Shown in pieces: positions 58,704 to 64,000 of a DNA stretch of 64,000 nt (the stretch's first letter is position 1; each line of letters begins with the position of its first letter). The translations under genes were made by a program, and so were the position numbers. The notes under the pieces were generated by a model. It made no database searches. It had not been told where the DNA came from and saw nothing but the letters and a program-made list of their open reading frames with translations. This DNA is from Aporrectodea caliginosa (taxonomy: Eukaryota; Annelida; Clitellata; Crassiclitellata; Lumbricidae): NCBI GenBank assembly GCA_020284085.1, contig JACEVL010000341.1, forward strand, positions 555,676-619,675, in the 5' to 3' direction.

Positions 58704-61160
58704 TATTTAGTGTACTATTATCCACAGAAATTTAAACATAGCAATAACACTCATAGATTTAAAGTCCAAACTGCCTAAACTTGCAGTAAATTCTCTCACT
58801 GATTCCCATTTATGAAAACCAAATAATTTATGATATACATTATTCCAGCAAGCGCTTAATTTACTCGGCTGAGACTGAGAAAATCTCACTGCAACTGATC
58901 CATATCTTAAAACTGGTAAGCTATAAGTCTGCTGTAGGTAAAGTTGCATTAACTCCGACAAACTTGAAGAGTTATTGAAAATATTATTTCTAGCTGCATA
59001 AAAACTGTGCATTATGCAATCCACATCAGAACTCAGTTTACTGCCCGCACAAAAGGTAATTCCCAAGTATTTAAACTGCTCAGACCACTCAACCTTTTAT
59101 GACCTAGGAATATATCTGAGTCCAAATTCTAGGCACCAAGATTTAGTACAATTAAATGTAGGCCTAACTGACTAAAAGCCACACCACATTTATCTAGTAA
59201 GGCCTGAAGCCCAGCCACTGATGCTGATAACAAAATGATATAAAACGCATACATGAAGCAGTCCAGCCAGGACTTATTAATACAACATCCTAGGCCTGCT
59301 GCTCTTGTATCCACGATGAACTAACCTACAACTCCCTACAATACATTAAACAGCGAAGGCGACAATGAACTCCCCTGCCGTACACCAATCTTAACTGCAA
59401 ATGACTTGGACATACTGCTGTTCCAACGCACTGCAACCTATAGTTTACTATACCAATCCACTAGGATATCAACCACCCACTCTGGACAACCAGACCTCAA
59501 GAGGCTGGCATACAGCTTATCGTGATTAACACTGTCATATGCCTGGCTAATATCCAGAGCTGCTGTGAATACAGTGCGACCTCTGACAACAACAAAAATC
59601 AATCGAGGACAAATTGCAAATAATGCATTAGCACATCCCACTCCTTGTTTGAAGCCAAACTGCAAATCATCAGACTCAAAGCATTCTGCACATATCTTTA
59701 ATATAATGCATTCAAATAGTACAATAACCACTGTTTTCCAGTGAACACTGAAAGTTGGTATGACCCAAGATTAATGTATCTGTGTGGACATTACGACCCC
59801 CCTATGTTTTTTTATTGAAAAACTTGTTCCATGTGGAATATAATTTTGATAATTTAGGTAGCTGTAGCAGAATAATTTCGCACATTTTGAGGTAAACATC
59901 ATTGTGATATCTCACGCCATTCAAAAGTTACACCCGATAAACCCGAGGTACCAGAGGGGGTTGATACGACCCCCCTTAGTTTTTCGTCTATGGCGTACTC
60001 AGTTTTCTTCCTGGAAGAGAAACAAATATACCATTCTTTAGAGGGAATGTAGGGCTTCATTTGCATACCTACATCTTTGTCTTTTGAAAAGCGGAAGTGA
60101 TCAAAATAAATAATAATACGCGTAATATGCGTGAAAATGGCTGAATGGAAGAACTCCCCCTTAGTTTTTTGTCGGTAGCGTATTCATTTATATTCCTGGA
60201 AGAGAAACAAATATACCATTCTTTAGAGGGAATGTAGGGCTTCATTTGCATACTTAAATGTTTGTCTGTTGAAAACCGGAAGCGATCAAAATAAATACTA
60301 ATACGCGTAATCTGTGTGAAAACGGCTGAATACAGCATCACAACGTAAATCGATATATATGTATGGATATATATGTATGGATGTATATTTATACGTATAT
60401 AAACATATGTAGGGATGTATGTGTATCTTGGATACATAGATCAGTTTCAAAACGCACATAATTTTATATTTGTTTATCCAAAAAGTACAAAATGTACGCA
60501 ATAATATAAACTATCGCTAATTAAGGGGGTTCCATTGTTAAAAGTGATGTAATTTCGAGGTGCATTCACATAATGTACAACTAAATATACCATTCTGTGC
60601 AGAAATGAATGCTGAATCCAATGCTGTATTACAAGTTATGATATGTGAAACCAAACACGAAATCCAGGGGGGTCGTCTCAACCCCCCCTTGGTAGCCGAT
60701 GTCACAAAAAAAGCTTGGTAGCCCCAAGATTAATGTATCTGTGTGGACATTAGACCATAAAACATGCTCAATGAAACCAAAGCATTCATTTAACTGTGCT
60801 TCGTACTGAATGGAATTAGAATAACATGGAAAGTATACATTAACTATTGTAAGACATCGGTTACCACAGTGCAACTGAAGTGCAACACAGCGACCTTCAA
60901 TGTCTGACCCAATAACTTTAATTTGATTAGACAAACTCTTGTGCCACATAAACGCTACTCCACCAAAAGGTCTGCCGTGCAATATTCCCCTCTCTAAAGC
61001 CTCTGACATACCAGAAATACCATAAACCAAGAACTGATCGTTAATTAATTCTACATGTAATTTGTTCATACCAACTGGAGCCAGCCAGTGCTCCTGTAAG
61101 GCAACAATGTGATGAGATGTACACAAATCCTGTATCATGGCAACCATGCCATGAAACCAT
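58704..61160 (-). pseudogene. second LINE (endonuclease and RT), dead and twice interrupted
   Basis: Minus strand, right to left: endonuclease 61147-60753 (LCTSHHIVALQEHWLAPVGM, GRPFGGVAFMWHKSLSNQI, RCLTIVNVYFPCYSNSIQYE, ending NVHTDTLILG); an insertion at 59794-60722; then RT 59731-59130 (FGFKQGVGCANALFAI; AALDISQAYDSVNHDKLY, motif A; GVRQGSSLSPSLFNVL, motif B). The catalytic YADD box reads YAFY near 59245 (FMYAFYIILLSASVAGLQ), so both Asp are lost. The C-terminus is 59066-58707 (LPVLRYGSVAVRFSQSQPSK). Sequence between endonuclease and RT is missing. Its left end is interrupted by the 57.4-58.7 kb LINE. It belongs to a different clade from the CR1-like copies. Confidence 0.83.
59764..60752. 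mobile_element. 929-bp insertion flanked by 30-bp direct repeats
   Basis: CCCAAGATTAATGTATCTGT then GTGGACATTA occurs at 59764-59793 and 60723-60752 without mismatch. The enclosed segment starts CGACCCCCCTATG; AGGGGGGTCGTC at its right part (60666-60677) mirrors it. Quasi-palindromes GGGGGTTGATACGACCCCCC (59956-59975) and its inverse (60667-60687) resemble the piggyBac end palindromes. Inside is a 185-bp tandem duplication (59971-60340; TTCCTGGAAGAGAAACAAAT in each). Confidence 0.7.
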
Positions 61161-61180
61161 GCATATTAAATTAACTGATA

Positions 61181-61262
61181 TTGGCCTTATTCAGATTCAG
61201 TATTCTGATTCATGCAGTCTTGATTTGTGTCTCACATGAGTTTCTGATGATAAGCTATAGTT
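61181..61262 (+). repeat. dispersed repeat C, partial copy 3
   Basis: GGCCTTATTCAGATTCAGTA to GATGATAAGCTATAG matches the first ~80 bases of repeat C, in the same orientation. Confidence 0.88.
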
Positions 61263-61516
61263 TTCATTTGTATTGTATTGTATTGCATATGCACCGGTTT
61301 CGCTAAGGTATATTTTAGCACCGTTCATGCACACACACTCTTGACCCCATAAGTCATCCATGTGGAGACGATACTCAGTGTGGAACACAGTAATGAATAT
61401 TGATTAGATGTGTGTAAAAGTAGTTCTTTGTCCCCATATGCACTTGTGTACTTTAAGGTATATTTTGGAACCATGGATTGTTCCCACATGGAATGTCCGT
61501 TTAAGGTAGCAGATGC

Positions 61517-61518
<2 letters not shown>

Positions 61519-61575
<57 letters not shown>
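61519..61575. repeat. (GT)n microsatellite
   Basis: About 28 GT units. Confidence 0.97.
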
Positions 61576-61689
61576 GAAATGAGGCCTCAAGCGACGGTTC
61601 AGCTGGACAATGGACTTCAGGACCCATCGTCTAATGCTAACTGGTTGGCGTATTTAATTATTTCAATACTTTCAATGACAAGTTGACAA

Positions 61690-61910
61690 CTATCATAAAT
61701 CCAACTTCTATTTACGCAACGAATTATTTTTCATATATCCAACTTCCATTTTAACGCCAAAATTCTTTCAGCAATCCAAATTTAATTTTAACACGAAAAA
61801 TTAGTTTCACCAATCCACTTTCTAATTACGCGATAGAAAAGAATTTCTTTCATCAAGCCAACTTCTATTTATGCTAAAGAAAAGAATTCTTTTCATCAAT
61901 CCAACTTAAA
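61690..61910 (-). repeat. dispersed ~40-bp minisatellite, inverted array
   Basis: Five to six units of TTCATCAATCCAACTTCTAT then TTAYGC.A.AGAAA, the reverse complement of the 27.6-28.3 kb unit. Confidence 0.85.
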
Positions 61911-61917
61911 AGTACTT

Positions 61918-62012
61918 GGGACATGGGATATTTTGTGAGGGGACGATGTGACTGAGGCCGATATGACTGGGGCAGATTTGACTGGGGCCGATTTGACGGG
62001 GGCCAATATGTA
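61918..62012. repeat. GGGGCCGATTTGACT tandem motif
   Basis: Five copies of ~17 bases (GGACGATGTGACTGA, GGCCGATATGACTGG, GGCAGATTTGACTGG, GGCCGATTTGACGGG) adjoin the minisatellite. Confidence 0.7.
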
Positions 62013-62056
62013 CCACAAACTTTTTAACGTGAGTTCAGCAGGAACTTGAAACAGCA

Positions 62057-62332
62057 AAACCGGTGTTGGACATACTCAAACTCGTATACATGTTGGCTAC
62101 TGCCTGTGTGCTGTTTGGCGCTCTGCCAGTCACCCTTGCCAGTGCGGAGCGCTCGTTCTCCACATTGAAAATCAAAACGACGTAGCTGGCAATGGATCCA
62201 CTATCTCAAAGGTCGGGCTTGATAGCATCGCTCTTCTTGTGATCGCAAACAAATGTGGAAAAATTCAATATTGATGACTTGATGAACACATTTGTGAACA
62301 GTAAATTTAAAATAGCCAAATTCATGCAGTAA
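62057..62332 (+). pseudogene. hAT-type transposase C-terminal (dimerisation) remnant
   Basis: Plus strand reads LVYMLATACVLFGALPVTLA, then SAERSFSTLKIKTT, a stop, LAMDPLSQRSGLIASLFL, another stop, and NIDDLMNTFVNSKFKIAKFM before the final stop at 62330. 'LPVT.ASAERSFSTL..IKT' is the hallmark of the hAT dimerisation domain (also in ZMYM/KRAB-hAT-like proteins). Two in-frame stops and the missing catalytic core show it is dead. No terminal repeats are visible. Confidence 0.85.
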
Positions 62333-62357
62333 TTCTCTGCGGAATCACAGACTACAG

Positions 62358-62559
62358 CCGCTACAGCGCATTGGATAACATCTTACATAGAGAGCGAGAG
62401 GTATCGAGTTCGAGTCCCGTAGGGCGGATATGCTTTGTAGGCTGCTATTAGCGCCGTGTATTGCAGGCTGTCTGTTCTGTTAGTAGTTAAGATTGTTTCA
62501 ATTGCATAACATGTAAATGTGCAGCGCAGTGCGTTTGTCAGGCGCTTAATAAAGAAAAG

Positions 62560-62623
<64 letters not shown>
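62358..62623 (+). repeat. tRNA-derived SINE, family A, copy 2, with (ATT)n tail
   Basis: Head CTACAGCGCATTGGATAACA (A-box-like) and GGTATCGAGTTCGAGTCCCG (B-box-like) are followed by a body with TAGCGCCGTGTATTGCAGGC and TCTGTTCTGTTAGTAGTTAA, a 3' end GCAGTGCGTTTGTCAGGCGC, AATAAAG and (ATT)n at 62559-62623. The B box here is closer to the consensus than in copy 1. The (ATT)n tail is also where the adjoining R4-like element ends. Confidence 0.85.
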
Positions 62624-62624
<1 letters not shown>

Positions 62625-64000
62625 GGAAGCAAATTTATTTCTTCATAAAGCCAACAAACTTATGTACAGACTGATTAAAAGTAACTGTTTTCAATATTTA
62701 GAAGCCTTCGATCAGTCCTGGGCTACTGTTGTTGCAATCTGTGGTGCCTAAAACAGATAGAGCGTTTCCAATTTGTAGGGCGACTGATAAGCGTTGTAGA
62801 AGATGACTAGTCTCACGCTGGTCGCCTGTCGCTGCTGAGATCTTGCGTCCTAGTTCTTGGACAAACTGCAGTGATTCTGTGTGCCAGCTTCCTGCAGTTT
62901 CGACTGCCACAGGGACGAAATGATGTGACTGTGTGATAGCAGCATACTTGGTTTCCTTGTTGCGAGCTGCCTTTTCCGCTGCCGCACCTGCGATTTGCGA
63001 TGTTATATGTTCGTAGGATGCAGCGAAAGTATCTGGCACCGTGACATCCCATGCCAAGCAACGACCTCTGTGCCAAGGTATGATGGTGACTCCGTCAGGC
63101 CTTTTGCCGTCTGATCTGGAGAGGCCATTGGGCTCTTTGATGGCCGGTATTTTGGCTCTGGTGAAAGCTCGCCAAATAACATCGTTGAGCATGCCATGTC
63201 GATGTTGTCTTCCTGGACCTTTGCTACAAGAGAATCCATGATGGCCGATGGTTTCTACTATGACACCGCATTTGCAAGTGTGTTTTTCACACAAGGCAGT
63301 GCCTAGTCGGATGCCGGAAGCTATTCTTAGGACCTCTCCTGACATACGTAATCCTGCTGTCGTAATGGGCAGTGCATGAAGCCAGTCTCCAGAGTGTGGC
63401 GATTGCACGGCTAACAATCTGGCTTTAACAGCAGAATCACTCGCTCTTTCTGACAGGTCTTGAAGTGCATGTGAGATGAGTTTGCTGTCCCATTCCCGTT
63501 GTATGTGAGCCTTCTGCTCGATGGGAGGAGTTGCGTTCGACTTCGATGACCAAGAACTAAAAGCCTCCTCTACCAACGGATCTGTGATTGTTAGAGGGAC
63601 GTCGAGTAACAGTTGGTCTTGAAGGTTTCGTGTGCCAGCGGCTGATGCCAAAAAGGCGGAAGTTGCCAGCATAACGGCACTGCGAATCCCCAGACCACCG
63701 TTTCTAACAGGTAAAGATGCCTGGATCCATTGATCGTCGCTCATGTTGATATTAAGAAGGCTACACAGACCAGTTCTCAAGACTTCGTCGAAGACGTGTA
63801 GAAGTTCTTCGTTTAAGAAGCAGGCTGATGTTCTTAATGTGTATAGCAGCTTCGGTATGCTTAAGCTGCTCCTCAGCAGGGTGAATGCGTCGTGTGGATG
63901 CAGCATCTCAAGCCTTGTTGTGACTTTCTCCAAATCCTTGATCTTTTTCTGGATAGATTTGTCGACAGCCCTGCCTGGCAGCAGCGGTGCTCCCAGCAGT
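62624..64000 (-). mobile_element. R4/Dong-like non-LTR retrotransposon, copy 3, truncated by the window edge
   Basis: On the minus strand the element's 3' UTR (62697-62624) ends next to AAT repeats, as in copies 1 and 2. The coding sequence runs off the right edge. Confidence 0.87.
62698..64000 (-). CDS. R4/Dong-like polyprotein, C-terminal part with endonuclease (partial)
   Basis: An open frame enters from beyond 64000 (LLGAPLLPGRAVDKSIQKKI) and reaches its stop near 62698. It covers the region after the RT and the restriction-like endonuclease: TCKCGVIVETIGHHGFSC (Cys-x-Cys...His...Cys knuckle), NDVIWRAFTRAKIPAIKEPN, DGKRPDGVTIIPWHRGRCLA then WDVT (PD...D), and AAAEKAARNKETKYAAI (Glu, Lys). 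It aligns throughout with residues about 561-975 of copy 2. No frameshift is visible in this part. The RT lies outside the window, so activity cannot be judged. A shorter Met-started frame from 63933 is not a true start. Confidence 0.9.
   Translation of the reverse strand, partial: LLGAPLLPGRAVDKSIQKKIKDLEKVTTRLEMLHPHDAFTLLRSSLSIPKLLYTLRTSACFLNEELLHVFDEVLRTGLCSLLNINMSDDQWIQASLPVRNGGLGIRSAVMLATSAFLASAAGTRNLQDQLLLDVPLTITDPLVEEAFSSWSSKSNATPPIEQKAHIQREWDSKLISHALQDLSERASDSAVKARLLAVQSPHSGDWLHALPITTAGLRMSGEVLRIASGIRLGTALCEKHTCKCGVIVETIGHHGFSCSKGPGRQHRHGMLNDVIWRAFTRAKIPAIKEPNGLSRSDGKRPDGVTIIPWHRGRCLAWDVTVPDTFAASYEHITSQIAGAAAEKAARNKETKYAAITQSHHFVPVAVETAGSWHTESLQFVQELGRKISAATGDQRETSHLLQRLSVALQIGNALSVLGTTDCNNSSPGLIEGF

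Noticed and set aside
62398..62420. tRNA gene
   Set aside because: The B-box-like segment belongs to a SINE head; no cloverleaf with an acceptor stem could be drawn, and the SINE body follows directly.

Overview
This is a eukaryotic, almost certainly metazoan, nuclear genome window that is nearly all transposable elements and tandem repeats. Non-LTR retrotransposons dominate (CR1/L2-like, a second EN-type LINE, and R4/Dong-like elements with a restriction-like endonuclease). With them are tRNA-derived SINEs, piggyBac, hAT and an unclassified cut-and-paste transposon, a Ty3/gypsy gag fragment, a foldback structure, MITE-like inverted repeats and abundant (AAT)n, (ATGT)n, (CA)n and (TA)n. The 8-mer TAGGCCTA occurs about 13 times, many more than base composition predicts. 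A marine invertebrate, perhaps a deuterostome such as an echinoderm or hemichordate, would fit, but the species cannot be fixed from the sequence. One convincing host gene is visible: an intronless type II membrane glycosyltransferase of the GT61 (EOGT/POMGNT2-like) type at 4860-6209 (+).

Layout. 0-4.1 kb: LINE RT fragment, LINE 3' ends, a SINE, copies of a dispersed minisatellite. 4.9-6.2 kb: GT61 gene. 6.6-8.5 kb: LINE remnants with a nested insertion, then a piggyBac-type terminus. 8.5-11.1 kb: an (ATGT)n array split by a 2-kb DNA transposon. 11.5-14.8 kb: a decayed coding unit of unknown family on the minus strand beside a 30-bp minisatellite. 15.1-16.3 kb: three MITE-like inverted-repeat modules. 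16.4-21.1 kb: a long but decayed CR1-like LINE (minus) and a second truncated copy. 22.7-25.3 kb: a second copy of the DNA transposon with ~145-bp inverted repeats. 26.8-28.3 kb: a second SINE family and a ~40-bp minisatellite. 29.4-36.5 kb: LINE fragments, a near-complete EN-RT LINE, a foldback element built of inverted minisatellites, and gag. 36.5-36.7 kb: assembly gap. 38.5-41.5 kb: a homopolymer-distorted stretch that is probably artefactual. 42.3-49.3 kb: two head-to-tail R4/Dong-like retrotransposons, each bounded by (AAT)n. 49.7-50.5 kb: ~260-bp tandem repeat. 51.4-56.2 kb: nested piggyBac elements inserted in a satellite unit. 57.3-61.2 kb: a LINE nested in another LINE, which also carries a second insertion flanked by 30-bp direct repeats. 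61.5-64 kb: minisatellite, hAT remnant, SINE, and a third R4-like element running off the window.

There are no operons or shared pathways. The relationships are insertional: LINEs into LINEs, R4-like elements into (AAT)n (including a SINE tail), a LINE into a foldback arm, a foldback into gag, and piggyBac into piggyBac into satellite. Several junctions keep their target-site duplications, so the order of insertion can partly be read. The least ordinary structures are the foldback/minisatellite hairpin, the (AAT)n-bounded R4-like pair (one lacking its endonuclease by an in-frame deletion), a piggyBac insertion whose apparent target duplication is CTAG rather than TTAA, and a dispersed ~40-bp minisatellite with shared flanks.
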